A DNA stretch of 64,000 nt from Mycolicibacterium chubuense (lineage in GTDB: Bacteria; Actinomycetota; Actinomycetes; Mycobacteriales; Mycobacteriaceae): contig NZ_JYNX01000031.1 in the NCBI RefSeq assembly GCF_001044255.1, forward strand, positions 41,015 to 105,014, given 5' to 3'. Below are positions 1 through 8,067 of this stretch, one piece after another. The notes under the pieces were generated by a model. It was not told where the DNA came from, made no database searches, and worked only from the letters and a program-made list of their open reading frames with translations. Positions within the stretch are counted from its first letter, which is position 1; the number at the start of each line of letters is the position of its first letter. A program made the translations under genes and the position numbers.

Positions 1-404
1 TCGGCGCACAGTTCGGCATCCAACACCCGGCGGTCTTCCACGGTCAGGCAGGCCGAGGCTTTGACGATCAGGGTGGCCCGGTACTCGGTGAGCACCCCCG
101 CCTCCAGGGCGGCCAGGGTGTGCGGCATCTCGTGCACCAGCGCATTCGCGAAACCCAGATGCTGGTTACCGCACACCGGGGCATCCAGGCGGGCCAGCGC
201 GATCTCCGTCGCCAACCCCCGCCCCCGCTTGCGCGCCGGCACCCCGGCCGCTACCTCGGCGGCGCGCCGCTGGGCCGCCCACAACGCCGTCGCGCGGGCC
301 TGCGCGGCCGCCGCGGCAGCCTTGAGGCGTTCACAGCGGGCCACCACCTCGCGCAGCTCGGCCTCGGAGGCCGTCGCATCAACATCGAACGTGTGTTCGA
401 ACAT
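1..404 (-). CDS. DUF222 / HNH endonuclease (13E12 family), N-terminal part
   Basis: The 134 visible codons run off the left edge of the window. The start MFEHTFDVDATASEAEL is followed by an Ala/Arg-rich helix, RKRGRGLATEIALAR, and then ALVHEMPHTLAALEAGVLTEYRA. This is the typical N-terminal DUF222 domain of the mycobacterial 13E12 repeat family. Full members end in an HNH nuclease domain, which would lie outside the window. The ATG at 404 is preceded by TAGGGT six bases upstream, so a leaderless transcript is likely. Members are usually multicopy and often sit near mobile elements. The family is clear; nuclease activity cannot be judged because the HNH part is not visible. Confidence 0.85.
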   Translation of the reverse strand, partial: MFEHTFDVDATASEAELREVVARCERLKAAAAAAQARATALWAAQRRAAEVAAGVPARKRGRGLATEIALARLDAPVCGNQHLGFANALVHEMPHTLAALEAGVLTEYRATLIVKASACLTVEDRRVLDAELCA

Positions 405-410
405 GACTCG

Positions 411-416
411 ACCCTA
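411..416 (-). promoter_or_regulatory. Predicted leaderless -10 for the DUF222 gene
   Basis: TAGGGT (TAnnnT) on the minus strand ends six bases before the ATG at 404. This spacing puts the predicted transcription start on the start codon. Confidence 0.5.
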
Positions 417-483
417 CATCGGCCCACCGACAGATCGCGACGCCGTCATCATGTCCGACACCGTGCAGCGACGCCACGCGGGC

Positions 484-1689
484 TCAGAGCTCGAGTGCCT
501 CATAGGTCCGGCGGACGAACTTCGGCTGGGCGCTCTGCAACTTGGCCAGCGACGTGTTGCCGGCGACCGCGGCCGCGGCGTCGACCGACAGGTTCGGCAG
601 GTTCTGGATCAGATAGATCAGGATGACGTCGGCCGACGGATCTGCCTGCCACCACGTGCCGTACGCGCCCGGCCACGAGAACGTGCCGGGGCCGCCGGGT
701 CCGAACAATTGGCGCGACTTCGAAGGATCGGTCAACACCGAAAGGTTCAACCCGAAGCCGCGGCCGATCCAGAACGGGGCGCCGAGGAAGTCGTGCCGCT
801 TCTGCTCCTCGGTGAGCCGGTCGGTGCGCATCAACCGCACCGACTCCGCGGAGAGCACACGCACCCCGTCAACCGTCCCGCCCGCCAGCAGCATCCGGGC
901 GAACGTCAGATAGTCGTCGGCCGTCGACCATAGCCCGGCGCCGCCGGTGCAGAACGGCGGGTCGACGATCGGCGCAGGCCCCATCACGTCGTGGCGCAGC
1001 GTGTTGTCCTTGTCCAGCTGGTACATCGTCGCCGCACGCCGCCTACCGGTGCTTCCGACGTGAAAACCGGTGTCCGACATGCCCAGTGGGCCGAGAATCC
1101 GCTCGGTCAGCACCTCGCTGAGCGGTTTGCCCTCGATGCGCGACAGCGCGATCCCCAGCACGTCGGTGGCATGGCTGTAGGTCAGCCGCTCGCCGGGTTG
1201 ATGCACCAGGGGGAGCGTAGCGAGCTCGGCCAGCCAACGATCCTGATCCTGCCGGTGCGGCAGCTTGCGGTAGGCCTCGGCAAGCGGGCCGAGCACCGAG
1301 AACATGTAGGCCAACCCGCTGCGGTGGGTCATCAGGTCTTCGACGGTGATCGGCCGCTGCGCCGGCACCGTGCGGTCGAGCGGGCCGCGCGCCTCGGCGA
1401 GCACCCGCATGTCGGCCAGTTCGGGCAGCCAGGTCGACACCCGGTCGGTCAGCGCGAGCCTGCCCTCCTCGATCAGCGACATCGCCGCGGCGACCGTCAC
1501 CGGCTTGGTCATCGACGCGATCCGGAAAATGGTGTCGCGCTGCATCGGCAGCTTCACGTCGACGTCACGGTAGCCGAGTTCGTTGACCTGCAGCACTTCC
1601 CCCGCGCGCCACACCAGCGTCACGGCACCGGCCAGCAGTCCGGCGTCGATCGCCTCGACGATGGAGGCCTTGTTGCGGTCGAGGTTCAC
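484..1689 (-). CDS. Serine hydrolase, class C beta-lactamase/EstB-like
   Basis: This is a 401-residue protein of the beta-lactamase/D,D-peptidase fold family (Pfam Beta-lactamase type). The nucleophile motif S59-M-T-K62 is intact, and the second motif is Y171-S-H. A glycine-rich segment near the C-terminus (FGPGGPGTFSWPG) fits the third active-site strand. There is no signal peptide, so a cytoplasmic esterase or peptidase role is more likely than secreted beta-lactamase activity. The GTG start follows TAGCCT by seven bases, and that hexamer overlaps the TAG stop of the upstream permease gene, so this gene may have its own leaderless promoter inside the ABC operon's end. The substrate is not predictable. 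Confidence 0.85.
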   Translation of the reverse strand: MNLDRNKASIVEAIDAGLLAGAVTLVWRAGEVLQVNELGYRDVDVKLPMQRDTIFRIASMTKPVTVAAAMSLIEEGRLALTDRVSTWLPELADMRVLAEARGPLDRTVPAQRPITVEDLMTHRSGLAYMFSVLGPLAEAYRKLPHRQDQDRWLAELATLPLVHQPGERLTYSHATDVLGIALSRIEGKPLSEVLTERILGPLGMSDTGFHVGSTGRRRAATMYQLDKDNTLRHDVMGPAPIVDPPFCTGGAGLWSTADDYLTFARMLLAGGTVDGVRVLSAESVRLMRTDRLTEEQKRHDFLGAPFWIGRGFGLNLSVLTDPSKSRQLFGPGGPGTFSWPGAYGTWWQADPSADVILIYLIQNLPNLSVDAAAAVAGNTSLAKLQSAQPKFVRRTYEALEL

Positions 1690-1696
1690 TCGGCAC

Positions 1697-1702
1697 AGGC
1701 TA
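1697..1702 (-). promoter_or_regulatory. Predicted leaderless -10 for the serine hydrolase
   Basis: TAGCCT lies seven bases before the GTG at 1689. Its first three bases are the stop codon of the permease gene. Confidence 0.45.
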
Positions 1703-3250
1703 CCGGGACCTCGAGGGTGCGGCCGTGCGCGGGTTCGCCGCGTCGGCGGACGCGTACGGGACCCCGGACAGGCGGGCCAGTGCGCTGTTAGTCAGATATC
1801 CGAACGCGCCGACGATGAGGAGAAGCCCCCATGCCGTGGCCGCGTCGAAGCGCTGCTGGCTTTCGATCAAGAGGCGCCCGATGCCCGTCCCGGCGCCGAA
1901 TATGTCGGTCAACAGGGCCACGATGAGTGCGAGTGCAGACGACACGCGGACGCCGAGCAGGACACCGGGTGTCAGCGACGGCAGGATCACGGCCGACCAA
2001 CGACGCCATGGCGACAGGCCCATCGTGCGCGACACGTCAAGTCGGACGAGTGCGACCGCGCGCCGCGCGGTGGCTGTGCTTAACAGGATCGGCCACGTCA
2101 CGATCAGGGTGACCGCCGCGATGCCGCTGACGACACTCGTCCCGAACAGCAGCACCAGAACGGGAACCAGTGCAGCACCGGGGATTGCCGCCACAAAGTC
2201 CAGGCTCGGGGAGACCGCACGGTCGATGCGGTGAGACGCGCCGATGACCGCTCCTGCGGCGCTGCCGAGGACGGTGGCGGCGAACAGACCTGCCAGATAT
2301 GTGACGAGCGTGCGACCGACGGCGGGCAGCAATGATGCTTCTGCGTGGAGATCGGCTAGCGCGGCGAACCATTGAGTCGGCGGCGGAGCCACCAAGGAAC
2401 TGGGCGAGGCTGTCAGTTGCCAGGCGACCAGCATGACGGCAAGCGGGATCAGGCCACGCGCAGACGGAGCAGGAGCACGCGGGACCGTGCCGCCGGGTCC
2501 GGCGACCGGATGCATCGGCAGGATCGCCCCCACCGCATTGCGCAGCCCCAGATTCAGGACCAAACCGACTGCGCCGCAGCTGATTGCATAGACCCACATG
2601 CGTTCCGGCGCAAGGGCATTCAACGACTGGGCCAATGCCCCGCCAAGGCCGGCCGGGGTGATGACCATCTCGGCGACGACGGTCACGAGAAAGGCGAGGA
2701 TCACCGACAGTCGGGCGCCGACGAGCCACACCGGCGTCGCCGCGGGAATGACGATCTTGCGCAGCGTGTCGTACGCGCTGAGGTGGAAGGTCTGCGCGAT
2801 ATCGAACTGGCGTGGGTGGACCGAACGGACCGCGCCTGCGGTGTTCAGAACGATCGGCCACACCGCGGCGTAGGTCGCAAGCAGAATTTCGGCGCGTCTG
2901 GTGGGACCGAACGCCAGCACCGTCGCCGGGATCAGCGTGACGGCCGGCACCGTACGAAACGCTTCGATCGACGCCGTCGCCCACCTGCCGACACGGGGGG
3001 CCGATCCAAACGCCAGACCTGCAACCGTGCCGACGCCACCTGCGACCGCCGACGCAGTCAGCGCGACGCCGAGCGTGTGAGCGATGGCCGACAGCAGAGC
3101 GCCGCTGCGCACTTCGGCGGGCAGTGCGGCCAAGATGTCCACGGGTGCGGGAAGATAGCCGAAGCGCAGTGACCAACTCAGCAGTTGCCACAACGCGATC
3201 AGCGAGACCGGTATGGCGACAGCGGACAGTGCGGGGCCGGCGCGACTCAT
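1700..3250 (-). CDS. ABC transporter permease, two fused SsuC/TauC-type domains
   Basis: At 516 residues this is about twice the usual 250-280 residues of an SsuC/TauC permease. Two homologous halves are visible. Residues about 1-250 carry the first set of membrane helices and an EAA-like loop (FHLSAYDTLRKIVIPAATP). Residues about 265-500 carry the second set, with a matching loop (MGLSPWRRWSAVILPSLTP). Each half starts with a LIPLAV/IPVSLIALWQL-type helix. The single chain could therefore supply both transmembrane subunits. It follows the ATPase gene with an ATGA overlap in the order binding protein, ATPase, permease. The family takes up sulfonates, nitrate, thiamine precursors or similar small molecules; the actual substrate is unknown. 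Confidence 0.88.
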   Translation of the reverse strand: MSRAGPALSAVAIPVSLIALWQLLSWSLRFGYLPAPVDILAALPAEVRSGALLSAIAHTLGVALTASAVAGGVGTVAGLAFGSAPRVGRWATASIEAFRTVPAVTLIPATVLAFGPTRRAEILLATYAAVWPIVLNTAGAVRSVHPRQFDIAQTFHLSAYDTLRKIVIPAATPVWLVGARLSVILAFLVTVVAEMVITPAGLGGALAQSLNALAPERMWVYAISCGAVGLVLNLGLRNAVGAILPMHPVAGPGGTVPRAPAPSARGLIPLAVMLVAWQLTASPSSLVAPPPTQWFAALADLHAEASLLPAVGRTLVTYLAGLFAATVLGSAAGAVIGASHRIDRAVSPSLDFVAAIPGAALVPVLVLLFGTSVVSGIAAVTLIVTWPILLSTATARRAVALVRLDVSRTMGLSPWRRWSAVILPSLTPGVLLGVRVSSALALIVALLTDIFGAGTGIGRLLIESQQRFDAATAWGLLLIVGAFGYLTNSALARLSGVPYASADAANPRTAAPSRSR

Positions 3251-4017
3251 TCGCTGCCCCGCAGTCGTTCGCCGAGCAGGTGCCGAACCGCGAGGAAGGC
3301 GGGCAGTTCCCGCGTGTTCACCTGGTCGCGCCCCCGGGGCAGTCCGACATCGGCCATCAGCACGATGGAACCGGGGTTTCCCTCGAGGACGATGACGCGG
3401 TCACTGAGGTAGATCGCCTCGTCGAGGTCATGGGTGACGAAGACGATCGTCGCCCCCGTTCGGCGCTGCACGTCCAGTAGGACGTCCTGCAGGGACGCCT
3501 TGGTCATCGCATCGAGCGCCCCGAACGGCTCGTCCATCAGCAGCACCGTGGGTTCGATCGCGAGCGCCCGCGCGATCTGCACGCGTTGTGCCATCCCCCC
3601 CGACAGTCGCCGCGGATAGTCGTCAGCCCGATCGCCGAGCTTCACCATTTCGAGGGCGCATGCGGCCACCGAGTGGCGGGCTTTGCGGGGGATTCGGCCT
3701 TCGAGGCCGAGTTCGACGTTGCGCCCGACCGTGCGCCAGGGCAGCAGTGCGTTGTCGTAGTCCTGGAAGACCATCACGACACCGGCGGGTGGGCGCGTTA
3801 CCGCGCGCGCCTCGAAGTCGATCGTGCCGCGGCAGATCTCCACCAATCCGCCCAGTGCGCGCAGGAGCGTGCTCTTGCCCACTCCGGAGCGGCCCACTAT
3901 GGCGACGATCTCACCGGCCCGGATGTCGAAGGTGACGTCCCGCAGCACGGATCGTGGACCTTGCTCGCCGTCCAGCTGAACGTCCACACCGTCGATCCGG
4001 TAGAGGAACCGTGTCAC
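3247..4017 (-). CDS. ABC transporter ATP-binding protein, SsuB/TauB type
   Basis: This is a complete 256-residue nucleotide-binding subunit. It has Walker A GRSGVGKST at 42-50, a Q-loop at Q85, signature LSGGM at 138-142, Walker B VLLMDEP at 158-164 and an H-loop at H196. The family powers uptake through SsuC/TauC-like permeases, so here it should drive the fused permease encoded immediately downstream. The GTG start overlaps the stop of the binding-protein gene by four bases, and its own TGA overlaps the permease ATG. Both overlaps indicate translational coupling. A second ATPase gene is not present, so a homodimer is expected. Confidence 0.92.
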   Translation of the reverse strand: MTRFLYRIDGVDVQLDGEQGPRSVLRDVTFDIRAGEIVAIVGRSGVGKSTLLRALGGLVEICRGTIDFEARAVTRPPAGVVMVFQDYDNALLPWRTVGRNVELGLEGRIPRKARHSVAACALEMVKLGDRADDYPRRLSGGMAQRVQIARALAIEPTVLLMDEPFGALDAMTKASLQDVLLDVQRRTGATIVFVTHDLDEAIYLSDRVIVLEGNPGSIVLMADVGLPRGRDQVNTRELPAFLAVRHLLGERLRGSE

Positions 4018-5006
4018 GGGCCCTGCCGCACAAGCGAATTGACGTCGGGATCGAAGTCGATGGAGCCCACATCCCGGGCGATGGCAACGTAGGGCTTGAG
4101 TTGTCGCGCGGTGATGTCCACGGTCCAGTCCGGCAGCGGTGCGCTATCCAGGATCGCCGCGGGCATCTTGAGCCACTCCGCCATCAGCGCCCGCGCCCCT
4201 GCGGCGTCGGCCCGTAGGGAGTCGATGGCTTCGCGCAGCGAAGCGCGCCACGCCGCGACGGCGTCAGGATGCTGGTCGGCGAAGCTTCGAGAGGCGGTCC
4301 ACACCGTGGTGATCGCCTCGTCTACAGCGCCGCCACTGGCATCGCGAACGGCGTCGACGATCACATCGTCGTGAACGACGAAGCCGCGCGCGGCGATGGC
4401 GGCACTGAACGGCAGAGTGGCGACGACCGCGTCTACGCGCCCCGACTGAAGTTGATCGCCCATCGCCGGGAAGGTTGTCTGGACCAGGTGAACGTCTTTG
4501 CGAGTCAACCTGTTCCGCCGAAGGAGGTAGATGACGGAATCGGTGATGATGCCTGTCAGTGAGGGAACCGCGATCGTCTTTCCTCGCAATTCGGCCAGGG
4601 ACCGGATCGATGCGTCCTTGGTGATCCACACGGCATTCGGATGCTCAGCGGTTTGCTGCGCGGTACTCGACACGATCTGCAGATCAAGTCCTCGTTGAGC
4701 GCCAACGAGGACGAGCGTCGGCACGCTCATCGCGATGTCGTACTGACCCCTGGACTGTGCGGCCATGAAGAGGGGGAGGTCCTGACCTTCGGTGATCGTC
4801 ACGTTGAGGCCATGGCGCTCGAAGATCCCACGCGTCATCGCAGCCTCCACGGGCAAGGTGTTCCCGGCCGGAAACAGGGCGACGCGCAACGGGATGAGCT
4901 GCGACCCGTTGCTGTCGGCAATATCGCCGTCGTGGGCGCAACCGGCTGTGGTGATCAGCAGGGAGATGGCGATGAGGGCGCACAGCCCGACCCTGCGGAT
5001 TCTCAT
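4014..5006 (-). CDS. ABC transporter substrate-binding lipoprotein, SsuA/NMT1 type
   Basis: This is a 330-residue extracytoplasmic solute-binding protein. The chosen ATG gives a short basic N-terminus, a hydrophobic stretch and a lipobox LITTAGC, so it should be lipid-anchored. The mature part has the NMT1/SsuA layout: LRVALFPAGNTLPVEAAMTRGIF, a QDLPLFMAAQSRGQYD segment, LAELRGKTIAVPS and a TTFPAMGDQLQSGRVDAV segment. An in-frame ATG ten codons upstream adds residues lacking signal character and was rejected. The gene heads an operon with the ATPase and the double permease. It is divergent from a LuxR-type ATPase regulator about 100 bases away, which may control it. The ligand is not identifiable. 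Confidence 0.87.
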   Translation of the reverse strand: MRIRRVGLCALIAISLLITTAGCAHDGDIADSNGSQLIPLRVALFPAGNTLPVEAAMTRGIFERHGLNVTITEGQDLPLFMAAQSRGQYDIAMSVPTLVLVGAQRGLDLQIVSSTAQQTAEHPNAVWITKDASIRSLAELRGKTIAVPSLTGIITDSVIYLLRRNRLTRKDVHLVQTTFPAMGDQLQSGRVDAVVATLPFSAAIAARGFVVHDDVIVDAVRDASGGAVDEAITTVWTASRSFADQHPDAVAAWRASLREAIDSLRADAAGARALMAEWLKMPAAILDSAPLPDWTVDITARQLKPYVAIARDVGSIDFDPDVNSLVRQGP

Positions 5007-5111
5007 GACGGTGACCCCCGCTCGACCTCCGCACATTCTGGCAGCTCCGAAGCAGGGTCATCGGCCAATTCGCGCCAACGGGGGATCTGGTATGCGCTCG
5101 GAGATCAAAAT

Positions 5112-7970
5112 ATGCTTGTGGAATCGCGTGGTGACGGCGGGGCGGCTGCGCCGCGGCTGCTCGAGCGCGACGACGATCTGCACACCATCGATGTGATCGC
5201 CGCGGCGGCCGCGGGCGGTGCGGGCTCGATGCTGTTGATCGAAGGGCCGGCGGGCATCGGCAAAACGGCGCTCCTCGACCATCTCCGCGGTCGCGCTGCG
5301 GCAGCGGGCATGGTGGTGTACACCGCACGCGGTGGAGACCTGGAGCGTGGATTCGGCTTCGGTATCGTGCGCCAGCTACTGGAGAGCACGGTGCTGGGCG
5401 CCGATGTCGGGGAGCGTGAGCGGCTGCTGGCCGGTGCGGCTCGACTGGCTGAGCCGGTGTTCACCGACGTGGAGTCTGCCGCGAGTATCGCGGACATCGC
5501 CTTCGCGACCCTGCACGGCCTCTACTGGCTGCTGGCAAACCTGGCGGAGCGTGCGCCGCTCGTCCTGCTCGTCGACGATGCGCACTGCGCCGACGATCCG
5601 TCGCTGCGGTTTCTGTTGCACCTCGCGCCCCGGCTCGCGGGATTGCCGATTCTGGTGGCACTTTCGGTGCGAACCAGCCCGCACAAAGTCCGCGCGGAGC
5701 TCAGGGCGTTGACACTGGAATCGCGTGCGCCGGTCGTACGACCGCAACCACTGAGCGATGACGCGGTGGCCAGTCTTGTACGGGCGCTTCTGGGTGCGGG
5801 TGCGGGAGACCGGCTGTGCCATTCATGCGCAGTCGCAACCGGTGGCAACCCGTTTCTGCTGTCGGAACTGCTCGGTGAGTTCCGCCGTACGGGCCGGTCG
5901 GCGCGCACCATCGATCCGTCGGACGTCGATCAACTGGTTCCAGAACGTGTCTCGGCTTCCGTACTCATCCGTGTCAGCCAGCTAGGCCCCGCCGCATCGG
6001 CCCTGGCCCGAGCGGTCGCGGTACTCGGCGAGTGGGCTCGTCTCAGCACCTGCGTTCGTTTCACCGGTCTCGACGTGACGCAGGCAGCGGACCTGGCCGC
6101 AGCCCTGGTCGACAGCGAGATCCTGGTGCACGGTGAGCCGTTGCGGTGCGTGCATCCGCTCATCCGGACCGCGATCTATGAAGACCTGAGCCACACCGAA
6201 CGCGCGGATCTGCACGCACGCGCGGTCCGGGTATTAGCAGAGCAACACTGCGAACGAGGCGTCATCGGGGCGCACCTGCTGGCGACGGCGCCAGCCGGTG
6301 ACCTGAGCGCCGTCGCCATGCTGCGGGAAGCGGCGCGAGCGGCGTTGGCCGGCGGCGCCCCCGAAACCGCGGTGGCACTGTTGCGGCGCGCGCTCGACGA
6401 GCCGCCGGACGACGCCGAGCGCCCGGACATCGTGTCCGAACTCGGCATCGCGGAGTACGAGATCGGCGACGCATCGGCCACAGTGCACCTGCGAGAAGCG
6501 ATCGACACCACCGCAGATCCGCTCACGCGCGCACGCGCTGTCATGGCACTCGCGTGGTCCAACCACCCGGACGCGGACAGTCAACGCGCTCAGCTGTCGT
6601 TCTACGAGCAGGCCGCTTCGGAGGTCGGTCTCTACGACCGCGAACTGCAACTGCAGCTCGAGGGTGCCCGTCTCGGGGCGCTGTTGTTGAACCCTGATCT
6701 GCCTGACGGGTTCGAGCAGGCAGCGGATAGGTTCTCGGACTTTCCGGCGCGCACCCGAGCCGAATGTCTGATCCGGTCGTTCGTGGCGCGGCGGGCGCTC
6801 CAAACCGGACCCGTCGCAGTCGCAGGAGATCTGGCCGAGCAGGCTGCTCGGCACCCCGCCCTCGTGAGCGAAGGGGGTCACCCGCTGTGGCGGACCAACG
6901 TCACCATCTGCCTGATGGAGGCCGAACGTTACGATGCCGCCGAGCACATCCTGTCGCGGGCCATGCGGCACGCCGAACGGATGGGGTCACCCCAGTGGCT
7001 CGCCCGAGCACAGTGGTTGCGGGGCCTGGTCCGCCACCGCAGAGGCGACCTCCGCGCTGCCGAAGTCGACGGCCGGGCTGCCGTCGACATCCACGGCGCT
7101 GCGGCGCCGTATACGAGGACGCCCGGGCTCGTGGTGGTCATCGACACCCTCGCAGATCAGGGACGGGTGGACGAAGCCGATGCGCTGCTGGTGCAACGAG
7201 GCATGGACGGCGCTTTGATCCCGACGCTGTTCGCCGTGCTTCCCCTGCTTGCCCGAGGACGGCTGCACGCGGCGGCGGGCCGGCATGAGTTGGCCCGCGA
7301 CGACCTCCTCGACGCACTGAGCCGCATCCAGTCGAGTCGTGGCACGTTCCCGTGGGCCGGCGATGTACGCGTCGCCCTTGTACCGGTCTTGCTCGCCCTG
7401 GGCGAGGACGTCAGCGCCCGCAAAACCGCCGACGAGGCCGTGAGCTGCGCCCGGGTCGCCGCGTCCCCCCGTCGGTTGGGCGGCGCGCTGCGCGTTCGTG
7501 GACTGTGCGCCGGCGGGCGGGAACGCCTCGACCTCTTGCGAGAGGCGGTCGACGTATTGCAGGACTCACCGGCGTTGCTCTGGCGCGCGCAGACTCTCGT
7601 CGACTTCGGCCGTGCACTGCGGCTGGCCGGCCAGCACGACGAGGCCCGTGACATCCTGCGAGCCGGGCTGGATCTGGCGCACCGGTGCCGAGCCGCTCCG
7701 CTGGCCGATCAGGCGGAGCGCGAGACCAGGGCAGCGGGCGGGCGGCCGCGTCGGCGCGCCGCCGTTGGCGCAGACGCGCTCACCGCAAGCGAGCGTCGGG
7801 TGGCGGAGATGGCTGCCGAGGGGATGAGCAACAAGGACATCGCACAGGCGTTGTTCGTCACGCTCCGAACGGTCGAACTGCACCTGTCCAATGCCTACGC
7901 GAAACTGGGCATCCGGTCCCGCCAGGATCTGGCCGGCGCTCTTGTCGGCGATGGCGGGCAACCGCGATAA
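5112..7970 (+). CDS. LuxR-family transcriptional regulator with AAA ATPase domain (LAL type)
   Basis: This is a 952-residue large ATP-binding LuxR regulator. It has an N-terminal Walker A GPAGIGKT at 45-52, Walker B VLLVDDAH near 150-157, a long helical TPR-like middle and a C-terminal GerE/LuxR helix-turn-helix (about 885-945, with LTASERRVAEMAAEGMSNKD). Family members bind DNA in response to an effector sensed by the middle region. The ATG at 5112 has GGAG eight bases upstream and starts just before the conserved LLERDDDL segment. The frame is open much further upstream, but that part overlaps the divergent transporter gene and was rejected. The neighbours suggest control of the ABC operon or the downstream propeller protein; this is inference. 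Confidence 0.88.
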   Translation: MLVESRGDGGAAAPRLLERDDDLHTIDVIAAAAAGGAGSMLLIEGPAGIGKTALLDHLRGRAAAAGMVVYTARGGDLERGFGFGIVRQLLESTVLGADVGERERLLAGAARLAEPVFTDVESAASIADIAFATLHGLYWLLANLAERAPLVLLVDDAHCADDPSLRFLLHLAPRLAGLPILVALSVRTSPHKVRAELRALTLESRAPVVRPQPLSDDAVASLVRALLGAGAGDRLCHSCAVATGGNPFLLSELLGEFRRTGRSARTIDPSDVDQLVPERVSASVLIRVSQLGPAASALARAVAVLGEWARLSTCVRFTGLDVTQAADLAAALVDSEILVHGEPLRCVHPLIRTAIYEDLSHTERADLHARAVRVLAEQHCERGVIGAHLLATAPAGDLSAVAMLREAARAALAGGAPETAVALLRRALDEPPDDAERPDIVSELGIAEYEIGDASATVHLREAIDTTADPLTRARAVMALAWSNHPDADSQRAQLSFYEQAASEVGLYDRELQLQLEGARLGALLLNPDLPDGFEQAADRFSDFPARTRAECLIRSFVARRALQTGPVAVAGDLAEQAARHPALVSEGGHPLWRTNVTICLMEAERYDAAEHILSRAMRHAERMGSPQWLARAQWLRGLVRHRRGDLRAAEVDGRAAVDIHGAAAPYTRTPGLVVVIDTLADQGRVDEADALLVQRGMDGALIPTLFAVLPLLARGRLHAAAGRHELARDDLLDALSRIQSSRGTFPWAGDVRVALVPVLLALGEDVSARKTADEAVSCARVAASPRRLGGALRVRGLCAGGRERLDLLREAVDVLQDSPALLWRAQTLVDFGRALRLAGQHDEARDILRAGLDLAHRCRAAPLADQAERETRAAGGRPRRRAAVGADALTASERRVAEMAAEGMSNKDIAQALFVTLRTVELHLSNAYAKLGIRSRQDLAGALVGDGGQPR

Positions 7971-8067
7971 CTCTTCGGTCGATGCTTCGGTTGCGACCCC
8001 TGGTCTGACTCGTATTCCGCGACGAAACTTCGGGGTAAGAGCAGGATTTCGCGGGCAGGGGGCCGTC

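Noticed and set aside
4641-5111. Upstream extension of the LuxR-type regulator
   Set aside because: It overlaps the divergent binding-protein gene and lacks family sequence. The ATG at 5112 has a good Shine-Dalgarno and starts just before the conserved domain.
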